From NCBI RefSeq assembly GCF_020497125.1, contig NC_059087.1, positions 17,083,925-17,147,924 of the forward strand: 64,000 nucleotides of DNA. The letters are read 5' to 3'. Each line of letters begins with the position of its first letter. Position 1 is the first letter of the stretch. The translations under genes and the position numbers were made by a program. The stretch is from Mauremys mutica. Taxonomy: Eukaryota; Chordata; Testudines; Geoemydidae. The notes beneath the pieces are model-generated. The model did no database searches and was not told the DNA's origin. It saw nothing but the letters and a program-made list of their open reading frames with translations. Of this stretch, positions 11,500 to 22,130 are shown piece by piece.

Positions 11500-11790
11500 A
11501 CCGGGCAAATCAAAAGCCTCATTCAGCTGAGTTCCCTCGTCCAGCAGGTGTGGGGCCACACGCGATTTGCTACAGTTAATGGGCCCTTTTTAGTAAGTGT
11601 TTGTTTATCCCTTCTGCTGTTGTAATAGTGTTAATCAACACTACCCAGCCAGCCTTTCACGTGGCTACCTTCAAGAATGATTCATTGATGCTTGGGTTTC
11701 CTGCGGAGCCTTGATAGTCAGAGCAGATAACGGGGTACCTGGCACAAAGTGAGCCATTGAGAATAACTTTAGCATGAAAAGGACAAACAA
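11500..11790. promoter_or_regulatory. Enhancer-like block with strong forkhead site
   Basis: Contains GTGTTTGTTTATCC (11597-11610), a close match to the FOXA/FOXC-type site. It is followed by gttaatcaacac (homeodomain/HNF1-like), CAGATAA (GATA-like) and a second forkhead-like word acaaacaa near 11783. It sits 10.3 kb upstream of the ATG at 1265, immediately beside a CpG island. This clustering is the most enhancer-like in the window. Confidence 0.35.
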
Positions 11791-11809
11791 GGAATAGAGG
11801 GGAAAGGCT

Positions 11810-12400
11810 GGGGCGGGGGGGAGGGGGACGTGCGGGGCTGGCACCAGGAGCAGAGGCGCTCGGTGCTGAGCCTGTCAGAGCAGATGGAAGGTGGGACCAG
11901 GCGGGCTTCCCAGCAAGTGGTTAAATTCCAAAGGACCCAACGTGAGAAGCAGAAAGTTCAGCTCCGCTGAGTAGCTAAGCGAGCCCTTTATCCTCCCTTC
12001 TTCGGGCAGGATCATAGAGATCCGGGCGCGTGAGAGTCTAGCGAAGGAGACCCCCCAGGCACGCTCACCTGCGAGCTCCTGAGCGCTTGGCCAGCGAGCG
12101 CGCCCCGCAACCGAACGGGCTCGCAGCTCGCGGCGCTGCAATCCGGTCCTTCCTTCGCCAGTGCTGCGGGCCCAGCGCCTCGCCCTGGGGCCCGGCCCTG
12201 CCTCCGCCCTCTCTGTGCGTGCGGCACAAACTCGGGAAAGAGCCACGGGCTGCTCGAACCCACGCGCGTGTTATTCCTGCCCAGCGTTCGTCACCTCCAC
12301 GGGGTCTGACTAGACCCGGCAGCCGCTGCGGGAGGTTGGAAAGCCCACGTCTGGGTGGAGGTGAAAACCTGCGCTCAGCCTGGGGCTGGGGGGACACCAA
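11810..12400. promoter_or_regulatory. CpG island, about 10.5-11.1 kb upstream of TBX1 start codon
   Basis: GC-rich with frequent CG dinucleotides. Open frames on both strands are compositional. No start exon can be recognised. It adjoins the forkhead-bearing block at 11500-11790. Confidence 0.5.
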
Positions 12401-14513
12401 TAACCACAACTAATCACTCTCCTGAGGTCCAGATCGCGCTGCGAGCACATTAATGACAGTAGCTGCACGCTGCTCCGCGGCAGAGAAGTGTTCTCCCTTA
12501 TTCACACGTGGGGAGAAACCGAGGCACGCAGCTGAAGGTACTAGCCCCACCTCACATGGCAGACCGAGCCATCGAAGCCATGTCCCTGTGCTTTAAAGCC
12601 CATTACACACCCTTCCTCGCCGATTTAGCGGCTTAGAATTAACCACAGAGCGTTCTTTCCAGGTGACAACGCCTCAGCTCTCTCGAGACTGGGATGTTCT
12701 GCCTCCCAACAGCAAAGATCTGAATGGAATAAAAGCGTTGTCATAAGGAGCCTTTTCGCTTCCTGTCCGGCGCATTTTCCCTATTCCAATATTCTGCGGC
12801 AGTTTGTCACTATCCGTGTAGACAGATTCGAACTATAGCGTGTTTATTCCTCGCGCGGACACTCGCTTGGTCAATTTCGGCTCTGTTTGATTTGCTATGG
12901 GGATTTTGGTTTTATTTTATTGCGCTACGAGGCATATTTGCTACAGATACAAACCCAGAAAGGTCACACACCGAGGAATTCTGAGCCGTAAAACGATCAG
13001 CCTTGATTCCCCCTCCTGTCATATTCCCCAGCACATATAATTACACCGATTTCGCGATCGCTCGTCTTTCCACCAGAAGCCTGTCATTTCAGTGTCGATT
13101 GTTGAAATATACAAGACTGGTTTTAGTGTCAGGTTTGCAGAGAATGCAGGGCTCTTCTCACAGATACAGAAACTCCCCCACCCCCAACAGATCAGGAGTG
13201 TCTCGACCTCATTTAGTCACCTTCAAAAGCACAGACCAACCGAAAAAGAAACAAGCGAGACGGCTTTGGGACAAGTCCATCTTTCTACACCCCCACCCCT
13301 TCAGCGGCCGGATCTCTGTCTCTCCCGTGCAGCCACGGCTCTTAATCCTTAGTGCTACTTTTAAAAAGCAAACTAAGAATGGTTTCAGCATGGGAACGAA
13401 AAACCCACCCTTTAAGGTTCTTTGTGGCAATTCTGTGTGTGTCTTTCATCATCTTCCTTGGAAAATAAATGACCATTGTTCGGCGGTCTGTGGGGGGGGA
13501 AAGGGGTGTTTTTAGGGAAATTGCTTTTTCCCTTCCAAATCCAATCCCCCAGGGAGGTTTTATTTATTGACGTGTTTGTATAAGGAGACCGGATGTTTGT
13601 AAAGCCAATCATTTTTGTTTTTAAAAATGTTTTTGTTTCTATAGGGGCGCACACCAACCAGTGATGTATTTCTTAGGCCACTCGGGCATTCTGTACAAAA
13701 GGGAGATCGCTCTCTGTGCGATCGCTTTGTACAATGGAAGAGGTGTGTGTGTGTGTTGTAAATATCCGACTTTATTTTTAACAAATCTCTTCCCCCGCCC
13801 TTTAAACAAGAAACTTGAAGGGTGGAATACGTACACGGCTCAAACCGAACGCAGCGACGAAATGTAACTGTAATGGCTAAATGGCTTTGCAGAGAGTTTT
13901 GCCGGAGAGTGAGGACTGCAAGTTTTGATTTTGGGGTTGTGTTGTTAAAATCTTAACCTTATATTTTAATGCCCTTTAAAAATCTCAGCATTTATTTAGG
14001 GGGCAGGACCCCATTTTCCCCTCCCTCCATTTTATATGCAGAAAAAACAACAACCCCAAAATCAAAAACAACAAACCAAAACCTCAGCACAGCACCCACC
14101 AGCTCGCAGTTAAGTACGTGGTCCGATTTTCCAAAACGCTCCCGCTGAGATACCTAAAGAGGGTGGCTAGATTGAGCCGCTAGGAGTTAGCTCTTCGGGG
14201 CTCTCAAGTTTTTGAACCCACCGCAATTTATTATTGCACGTGGGGATACAGCCAAAGCTTTTGCAAGGGCTGGGATCTAATTTTTTACTTAGACACTATA
14301 AAACTGTGGTGACCCTACAACTTAGAATCAAGGGAGTTGATCGAGTAACGAGGCTGGATTTGCACAAGCTGTTTGGAAAACGAACAGAAAAACCAAAGTG
14401 GCGGTGGATAACAACGTCTCTTCTGCAAAACCCGGGAAAGTTGGGTTTAGAAATGAGGAACAGGAACAGAAAATAAACCCCTGCCAAGCGGCTAGGTGAA
14501 AAATACCAATTGC
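12401..14513. other. Non-coding DNA, no gene recognised
   Basis: Largely unique sequence. A short (GT)n run is at about 13743-13757 and poly-A-rich low complexity at about 14040-14085. The plus-strand 170-codon frame at 13003-13515 has no family resemblance and is overlapped by other frames. Confidence 0.5.
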
Positions 14514-14643
14514 ACTAGGGAAAAAGCAGCAAAGAGTCTTGTGGCATCTTATAGACTAACAGACTCTATAAGGTGCCACAAGACTCTTTGCTGCTTTTAC
14601 AGATCCAGACTAACACGGCTACTCCTCTGATACTAGGGAAAAA
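14514..14643. mobile_element. Fold-back turtle SINE with flanking direct repeat
   Basis: Two head-to-head copies of a turtle SINE end. The left arm (about 14522-14553) is the inverse of the right arm (about 14567-14598), sharing ataaggtgccacaagactc. The right copy continues with the usual tail cagatccagactaacacgg and ends at ctgatac. The whole unit is bracketed by the direct repeat ACTAGGGAAAAA (14514-14525 and 14632-14643), which looks like a target-site duplication. Single SINEs do not carry two opposed ends, so this is a rearranged or twin-primed insertion. Confidence 0.75.
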
Positions 14644-14649
14644 AGCAGG

Positions 14650-15579
14650 TGCCCAAAACGGTCCTTTTACAACACTGGTGTTGGCATTTTTGTAAGTTAC
14701 CTCGTATCACTCTTGTGTTATTCAATATTTTTTGGTAGGGCTACCCGTTCCCCCTACAGTCATTGTCAGCGTCTTCTGCCCATGCAGAGAATCAGCACCG
14801 TACGCCCAGCATGCTCCTGCATGCACGTTTCTGTCGCTGGGCAGCATCCTTCCTGTCCCCGTGCGAGACTAGAGCAGCTTGGCTGAGCCAAGGTTGGTTG
14901 GTGGAAGCCGGAGGATTTGCCTGGTTTTTACCAGCGAAACACAAGGCAATTCATCGGGCAACACGCAAGGCCTGTGTCAGTGGCCAGACAGAGAAGGAGC
15001 CAAGAGAAACGAGAATACATTGAAAACGGAGCCTGCTGGGAGTTGGGAGACGGATCCTTAAGCCCGGCAGAAACATTCCCCCCCCCCACCCACATTCACA
15101 CTGTCCTATAGACATAGGGCATTATCTAGGGCAATATAGAGACATTCGTATGAATTGTGTTTTGGAGCGAAATCGTTTTTTTTAGAGGAAAAACGGGTTC
15201 TAAACCGTTGGCTTTCCTCGTAGCACACCAGGCTATGGAAAGCAACGAGAGCTCCCAGCTTCAGCTTTCACACCGCTCGCCCCAGCAAGTAGCTCATCTC
15301 TTGGTCTGCATTCGCCGGCCAATGCCGATCAGAACGTGAAACCCTCGCCAGACTTCCGACAAATAGAACGTTGGGTGTGTTTGTGTGTAGACAAACACAC
15401 ACACACAGATACCACCATGGAGAGTGAAAATCAGACAGACCGACATAAATATTGCCACTAATTGAAAGCCGAATTCGACATAGTCCTTGATTTTCTAGTT
15501 TATAGAAGGCTGGACAAGGCAGGGATTGTTTCAAACTAATAGGACTTTATTAACACCTCTGCTTTCGCCTCTGTTTTTT
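14650..15579. other. Non-coding DNA with a GT/CA hairpin
   Basis: No gene. At 15374-15407 a (GT)n run is followed after a few bases by a (CA)n run, giving a self-complementary stem. Short overlapping frames at 14763-15111 are shadows of one another. Confidence 0.5.
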
Positions 15580-16140
15580 GGTGTCGTTCGCCAGCAAATA
15601 TGACCTTTCCGTCCCTAAAATCAGCGGGCTGAGGGAAGAATTCCACCATTGGATACAGCGACAATTCTGCTGCCTTGGGACGTGTCAAAACCCGCAGGGC
15701 GTGTTCAAGGCCAATTTGCTCTATAAATAATCACAACAAAATGGGGTCCTGTCGGGCTTGTGGCAGCAGACGAGAGCGCTGGGAGCCCCCACCCCCGTAA
15801 ATGCGAACAAATGTATCATTTAGTTGCTATTAAACCGGCTCAAGTCGGCTATTAATCGGGAATTGAGATCAGTTCGCACATAATAAATCATCATGTCTGC
15901 TGGGCACACGGCATCCCGAGTTCCCGCCGCTCGCCTCGCATTGTATTCGGGGCCAGGGCGTGATCCCAGGATTAAACGCGACACTGTGCAAATATTTGTA
16001 TTTTAGCCCAGAATTAGAGAGGCAGGAAACCCAGTTTGATACGTGGCAGGTGAGAGCGGGAGCGAAAAAAAGAGGGTTTAGAGTGGACGTGTCACCTGGG
16101 CAGCTTATTGGAGCCCAAACTGGTTTGTATTAAATACTGC
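15580..16140. promoter_or_regulatory. Enhancer-like AT-rich block
   Basis: Repeat-free. It carries clustered words typical of developmental enhancers: ctataaataatcacaac, gctattaatcggg, cataataaatcatcatg and gtgcaaatatttgtatttt (OCT/forkhead-like). It lies about 14.3-14.9 kb upstream of the TBX1 ATG at 1265, roughly the distance of the mouse forkhead-responsive element, although distances need not be conserved. Candidate only. Confidence 0.3.
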
Positions 16141-16589
16141 GAGCAAAATCCCAAACCCGCATCTCCTGCCAGGCACCACCCCACCAAAAAACATCTGTAA
16201 GCATCCCGGGAGGCATGAACCTTCGGTTGATTTTCACTGGCTCGGTTCGGTCCTGGGGTGGTATTTAACGCCGCCCGTATACAACCGGTGCCTTTAATTC
16301 CTTTCCGCGGTGACCTATTTTATCACGCTCCCGCATCAGAAACGGCTGGAAATCAGGTTGGGGAGAAACTGGCGAGCCAAAGGATCGCCGCCTTCTTCCG
16401 AATTGAAATGAGTAGAGAGAAGCATTAATTTCCAACGCGACAGATCAAGAGCTCCGTAGAAAGGTAGCGGCAGCAATCCGCGTTCGAAGGGACGGGGATT
16501 TGCATTAGAAACCATATTAGGAGCAGGCTCAGAAGGAATCTCATACCTAGAAAGAGGATTACATTGAATGGATTGATTCCCAATCCGTA

Positions 16590-17170
16590 CAGCCGCGTCA
16601 GGAATGGAAATAAACTTTAATTCGATGTTGAGATTATCTAGCGAGGAGCCGTGGAACAAAGCTAACCGCTCCAAACGCAGAGAAACGACACAGTGTCAGA
16701 TCATTTCTTACAACGCGTCGGGGTTTCATCCGTCCTATTGTTTTGATTATGTAACGGAAAATATATTCCCTTTGATGATTGTAGCCATTAAAATATTAAC
16801 TGACAGAGAAAAACCCGCGCAGGACAATATTGTGCGGTGTTTGGAAAGTGAAGTGCAAACCTGATTTTTCATCGAGCAGACAATGAGCGCCTTGATGGCG
16901 CTTTTCGGGCGCTGTTTGCACACCTGATAGCCTTATCTTTAGTGGCTTTGCTAAATCAGCCAATGCCCAGGAAATAACAAGATCCGGAAGAACGAAAAAA
17001 TGAGCCGTACAATTTTCCAGTGCTTGAAATCGAGTTGCTGGAGCTGCGGCACTTCTGTGATAATCACTATCTGGAGACAGAGAGATTGGAGTCAACTTTC
17101 ACTAAAGAGTTTGCTGCGGCTTCCCTAATTAGTACTAATTAGCAACTAAAATTCTTGAATCAAATCAAAC
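16590..17170. promoter_or_regulatory. Enhancer-like block with homeodomain palindrome
   Basis: AT-rich unique sequence with SOX-like acaatg (16880-16885), an AGCGCC-TTGAT-GGCGCT hairpin (16886-16902), a T-box half-site (reverse of cacacct, 16919-16925), GATA-like ttatcttt and gataatca, and a perfect palindrome at 17125-17142. No repeat family was recognised inside it, while SINEs flank it on both sides. Confidence 0.3.
17125..17142. promoter_or_regulatory. 18-bp palindrome with two TAATTA homeodomain cores
   Basis: CTAATTAGTACTAATTAG is its own reverse complement. It carries two TAATTA cores, preferred by LHX, paired-type and other Q50 homeodomain proteins, in a symmetrical arrangement that could bind a dimer. 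No transposon end was recognised here. Confidence 0.4.
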
Positions 17171-17317
17171 CCGAAAATCCCGCTATTTTGATTTAAACTT
17201 TCTTTTTTCCCTCTTTCCAATACCGCATAAGACATAAGGGCACGATCCGGAATGACTCTTGGTAAAACTGTCTCCTTTATCTGCACATTAAGCCAGACAC
17301 ATTAAGACGTGTCAAGG

Positions 17318-17490
17318 ATCAGAGGGGGAGCCCTGTTAGTCTGGATCTGTAAAAAGCGACACAGGGTCCCGTGGCACCTTATAGACTAAACAGACGTATT
17401 GGAGCTGAGTTTTCCTGTGTGAATACCCACTTCGACTGACTTCACCCACGAACGCTTCTGCTCCAATATGTCTGTTAGTTATTAAGAGGT
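17318..17490. mobile_element. Fold-back turtle SINE (second)
   Basis: The first part (about 17318-17445) reads as the SINE in one orientation: cagaggg...gttagtctggatctgt, then ggcaccttatagacta, gacgtattggagc and gtgaatacccacttcg. It is followed at about 17440-17485 by an inverted partial copy (cacccacgaacgcttctgct, ccaatatgtctgttagtt). Divergence is high, suggesting an older insertion than the copy at 14.5 kb. No clear target duplication was found. Confidence 0.65.
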
Positions 17491-17656
17491 GTGTACGTCA
17501 GGCGCGGTCAGTAGGCGAACCCATAAAATATTTACCTACCTATCTATCTATTTGTAAATTTCGTGTGTGTGAGAGAAACGGATCTTTAATAGGGCAACAC
17601 CCTGATAGCTTTCTTTCCAAAGAACAGCGCTTCCTCCAGGTTTTGTGTAGGGTTTT

Positions 17657-17864
17657 CACACCTCAGCTGCTAGAAGAGGACCTCATCCTCCCTGCTTGAA
17701 CTAACCTCCTTATCTCTAGCCTGCTTCTTGCTTGCTCTTATATATACCCGCCCCTGGAAATTTCCACTACATGCATCCCAGGAAGTGGGTATTCACCCAG
17801 GAAAGCTCATGCTCCAAAACATCTGTTAGTCTATAAGGTGCCACAGGATTCTTTGCTGCTTTTA
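17657..17864. mobile_element. Turtle SINE, near full-length
   Basis: The sequence begins with cacctcagctgctagaagag and runs through ctggaaatttccactacatg and gggtattcacccaggaaagc. It then reads gtctataaggtgccacagga and ends at ctttgctgctttta. This is the familiar order of the turtle SINE family, in the orientation opposite to the copy at 22131. Confidence 0.8.
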
Positions 17865-18134
17865 AAGGAATATACATTTAATGAATGAAACGATACAACA
17901 TGGAATTGCTCGATCCGGGTTGTGGTCTGGGCTTGAGCTCACTTTTCCTGGCTTATCAATTACACTCGGTTTTCTCCCCTCCACCGAACTGCCCCTGAGG
18001 AGTTTGCTACAATGTTGCTGCTCCCCTAAAGATTTCTAGGAATTCGCCCCCTAAATGGTGGGCAAAACCGTGCATAAAGGACCATTTTACCAAATCGCCC
18101 AGCGCAGCCGAAGTATTTATTATCTAAACGTCCC

Positions 18135-19600
18135 TGCGTGGTCTGCGCTGACAGATCATTTGGGGCTTTGCGCTTTCACAGCGCCAGCGGGCAGGAGAAG
18201 AAGGAACCGAGACGCTGGGCGAGGGGACGTGACCTGGGGCAGTGACCGCCTGGCCCCGCACTCCCCAGCTGGCGATGCACAAGCGCGGACGCCGCGCTCC
18301 CTCCGCCGAGCCTCCCAAGCAGACCCCAGATCGTCGAGGAGTTTGTTTCTGGAGCCGGGTTCACTCAAAATAACCCGCTGGGCCAGCTCCCGTCCCACGG
18401 CTCTGCGAAGAGAAAAGGGGCTTTTCAAGGGCTGCCAGCTTTTGCTGCCGCCCTTGTTACCTGGGTTCCCAAACGGGGGGTGGGGGCAGATCTGGACTGA
18501 ATGTGTTTGGTTTCGCTTCGAATGCCCAATGAGCCCCCCGCAGCTCGGACGCCGCAGCTTGCGGACCGGCAGAGCGCACCGCCTGCGCGCGTCCAAACTC
18601 TGCCCCCCGGCCCCTGGCCGGGCAATGCCGTGACATGGGTGTGTGTGTGTTAATTTTCGTCTTCTCTGGATCTCACTTCTGTCCTAGACACCGAGGGCAG
18701 AGGAACTAGGACTCCCCCCAATCCACAGCTGTTCCATCTCCAGAGCTGGCTCCTTTCCCTGCAGGGCGGAGCAGCGGCAGGACAAACGGGACAGGCCCGG
18801 GGTGGGGGTGGGGAATAAGCCCCTCCCGTATCCCCAGCGAGTCTGGGCCCAAACCCGCAGCCACGGAGGCTTGCAATGGGCGCAGGCCCTGGACTGTGGG
18901 GCCCTGCTCCTGGGGGACAGAGCTCGGGGCGGCTCTTCACTCCCCCCGCCGGGGAAGGGCAGCGCGGGGGCTGGCGCGGCTGGCTTGGAGGGACTCGGCT
19001 GGCGTTTGCTGGAAATCGAAGAGCTGGGACCGGGCGCCCCTGTGTAACTGGGGACGCGGTGGGGGAAGGGGGGTGACCCGTCCCAGGCTCGCTGCAGCCC
19101 GGGGATGGGCGGCGCTAGAGTCTCCTGGGAACACACCCGGTTCCAAAGGGATCGACCCCAGCCCGTGTCGGAAACGCCCATTTCCCAAGCGCCCCGCTGC
19201 CCCTGGCTGGAGCCTTCCAAGCCCCGGCTGCAAGGTGCGAGGCGGCCGGGCTGTCAGCCTCCCCACCAGCCGCCCGCCGCGGCTCAGCGCCGGGGCTTGA
19301 GTTCCTGCTGACGCCTGGTGTGAAAGGCTCGGAAGCATCGGCGGGTTCCCGCTCCGCGCGTGTCCTGCTCCAGCCCTGGGCTTCAGCCTGGGACTGTCAG
19401 AGCGCGGAGGCTCCCAAATCCTCCCCGCTGCGCCCCACCCAGGGCTTGATGGGAGCCCGGGCTCCTACGCGCAGCGCCCGTGGACCCGCAGTTGCTGTTT
19501 TCCGCTTGACCCACACGGCCCCTGTGCGTGTAAACGCTGCTCAGGGGCTTGTCCGAGATTATCACCCGCGCAGGCCAAGGTGCGTGACACGGTGAGAGCT
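18135..19600. promoter_or_regulatory. Large orphan CpG island
   Basis: About 1.4 kb of GC-rich sequence dense in CG dinucleotides, about 17 kb upstream of the TBX1 start. Open frames of 130-190 codons occur on both strands (for example plus 18055-18633, minus 18684-19220), all mutually overlapping and without recognisable domains. It could be the promoter of an unannotated transcript, a distant alternative TBX1 promoter or a Polycomb-type CpG element. Boundaries are by eye. Confidence 0.6.
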
Positions 19601-19810
19601 GCCCGGAGCCGGGACGCTTGGCAGGAGATCAGAGGCGAAAGGGGCGGTGGGAATGGGCTGGTCGGCGGGGGAGGTGGAAGGTCACCGCCCCCCCCAGGGG
19701 AAGGTGAATGGCGTCCGGACAAGGCCTCGACCTGCAAATGAAACTGAGTCCGGGGCAGATGTTACGTTGGCAAAGTTTGTCTGAAACTTTCCTAGCGCAG
19801 CCATGAGCTA

Positions 19811-19852
19811 TGGGGGGGGGGGTGGTGGCCATTTGCTGGGGGGGGGGGGGAG
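19811..19852 (+). repeat. Poly-G tracts with quadruplex potential
   Basis: Two long G runs separated by tggtggccatttgct, plus short GG pairs. On the plus strand this meets the general pattern for G-quadruplex formation. It leads into the G-rich minisatellite 110 bases on. Confidence 0.6.
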
Positions 19853-19965
19853 AGTGGATTGGCTCAGATCTCAGTTTCTTGATCTCTAGCAAAGAACCCC
19901 CAGAACCGCCCCCAAAGCTGCCAGGTTTGCTAACGCCCCTGCGTCTTTGTGGCCCCTTCACACAT

Positions 19966-20772
19966 GGGTGTCTGATGCGGGGTGTGGGGGGTGTCTGATG
20001 GGCGGTGAGGGGGATTGGTGCGGGTGAGGGGGTGTCTGATGCTGGGTGAGGGGGGTGTCTGATGCAGGGTGTGGGGGGTTGGTGCGGGGTGAGGGGGTGT
20101 CTGATGCGGGGTGTGTGGGGGTGTCTGATGCGGGGTGAGGGGGGGTTGGTGCGGATTGAGGGGGATTGGTGCGGGGCTGGGGGTGTCTGGTGCGGGGTGA
20201 GGGGGGTTGGTGCGCGGTGAGGGGGATTGGTGCGGGGTGGAGGGATGTCTGATGCGGGGTGTGGGGGGTGTCTGATGGGCGGTGAGGGGGGGGTTGGTGC
20301 AGGTTGAGGGGGATTGGTGCGGGGTTGGGGGTGTCTGATGCGGGGTGAGGGGGGTTGGTGCGGGGTGAGGGGGTGTCTGATGGGCGGTGAGGGGGGGTTG
20401 GTGCAGGTTGAGGGGGATTGGTGCGGGGCTGGGGGTGTCTGATGCGGGGTGAGGGGGGTTGGTGCGGGGTGTGGGGGGTTGGTGCGCGGTGAGGGGGGTT
20501 GGTGCGGGGTTGGGGGTGTCTGATGGGCGGTGAGGAGGGGTTGGTGCGGGGTGAGGGGGTGTCTGATGCGGGGTGTGGGGGGTTGGTGCGGGGTGAGGGG
20601 GTGTCTGGTGCGGGGTGAGGGGGGGTTGGTGCGGGGTGTGAGGGGGGATTGGTGCGGGGTTGGGGGTTTCTGGTGCGGGGTGAGGGGGGGTTGGTGCGGG
20701 GTGTGAGGGGGGATTGGTGCGGGGTTGGGGGTGTCTGATGCGGGGTGAGGGGGTTTGATGCGGAGGTGGGGG
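19966..20772. repeat. G-rich minisatellite
   Basis: About 0.8 kb of imperfect tandem units of about 20-22 bases, mixing two related words: gtgtctgatgcggggtgagg and ggttggtgcggggtgagggg. By eye there are roughly 35-40 units with many single-base variants and alternating order. The minus-strand translation is an artificial Pro/His/Thr-rich 413-codon frame, which should not be annotated as a protein. The array has nearly all its G on the plus strand. Confidence 0.9.
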
Positions 20773-22122
20773 CTGCCCCTGAGATCAGTCAGTAGCAGAG
20801 CCCTCCGCTGGCCTGTGTCACTTAGCAGCTCCCCCCCCCCTTCGGCTGGGCTGCAGGCCGCACTGCTCACGCCTGCCCTGCAGGGTGGCCAGTGGCTCGG
20901 ACTTCATCACCAAGGCCCAGGAGGGGGCTGATGACGGGAGCCGTCTCAGTGGTTAAACACCCACCGCGGCGGTGCGATCCTGCTTCTGCAGCCGGAGCCG
21001 GGCGTTTTCCCTCCCTGCTGTAATAACATAAAAGCGGGCGGCGGGGGGCGGGGGGAGCCCCCCTGCGCCCAGCTGAGCGGCCGTCGGCCTGGGGGCTCCA
21101 GGCAGCAGGTTACGGCCGATGCCCATGGTGGGAAAGGAGCAGGGACAGCGCGTTCTCCGGGCGCCCCAGGGCGCAGCGCTTGTAGTTCGTGCTCCGGCCT
21201 GGGGTTTCTTCTCCCGCTGGGCTGCCTAGCAGCTGTTGCACCCCAGCAGTCACCAGAGCCTCCTTATTAAACCACAACAGCGGGAGAATGAACCGAAGCC
21301 CCTTTGCCACCGTGCAGCCAGCTTGCCGGGATTTGTGGCAGGTAATTTAAACAAATCCACCTTCACCCTGTTCCCTAGCGCAATGTGCGCACAGAAACCC
21401 CTCCCACCCCCAAAGCCGACCGCAGACGCTGGAGTCTCCCAGCGAGAAATGCCCGGACCCCCCGCTCTATCTTGTGTCTCTAAAACTCTCCCCCAGGGCG
21501 AGCGATTTTGTTTAAATCGGGGCAGTGGGACTTCCCTTTGGTGGCTTGACAAGGGCTGACGACTGGCAGAAGTAATTATTGGAGCCCAGGAGCTAAGCCC
21601 CCCTCGCAGATGGGAACAAATTGGGCTGATCTAGGAGTCTGCTGGGGAAGAACAAACAAGCAACCCCCCCGTGGCCGTTCACACTGTCCAGAGCCACTGC
21701 CAGTCACTAACTGAGTGCTAGAAGCCAGGCTCCCGATCTCCTTCGCTAACTCCAGCGTGGCCAGGATCGGGCCCTAGATGTTTTCTGTGTAATGCTAAGA
21801 GGTGGCTATTGAGAAAGTCCAACCCGCCCGGTTGTCCCCCCAGCCTGCTGCTCCTGGCAGGTCCGGCTCCCTTCTCTTGGTCATCACACGCGGAGTCTTC
21901 CCCTTTGTCACCCAGGGAGACTGGGTGCAGTCCCACCCCGAAGTACTGGCTGGCTCACAGAGAACTGGGGCGGGGGGAGGCACAGCCAACGTTTCCAGGG
22001 GCCAAGTGACCTGGATAACAACAGATCCTTCCCAAGTGCTGCTGCTGCTTTGGGCCAGTTGGTCCTTTGTTTCTCCTCTGCTCTCCTGTTTTCAAAGGGG
22101 TGTGCAGGGTCTCCAGAGCTTT
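20773..22122. other. Non-coding DNA, no gene recognised
   Basis: GC-rich to about 21.1 kb, then falling. Overlapping short frames on both strands show no domain. No repeat was recognised before the SINE at 22131. Confidence 0.5.
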
Positions 22123-22130
22123 GGATGAGA

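Noticed and set aside
18055..18633. 192-codon plus frame
   Set aside because: Lies in the orphan CpG island with equally long minus frames; no domain.
19629..20870. 413-codon minus-strand open frame rich in Pro, His, Thr
   Set aside because: It is the translation of the G-rich minisatellite; its repeats follow the DNA unit and there is no domain or start context.
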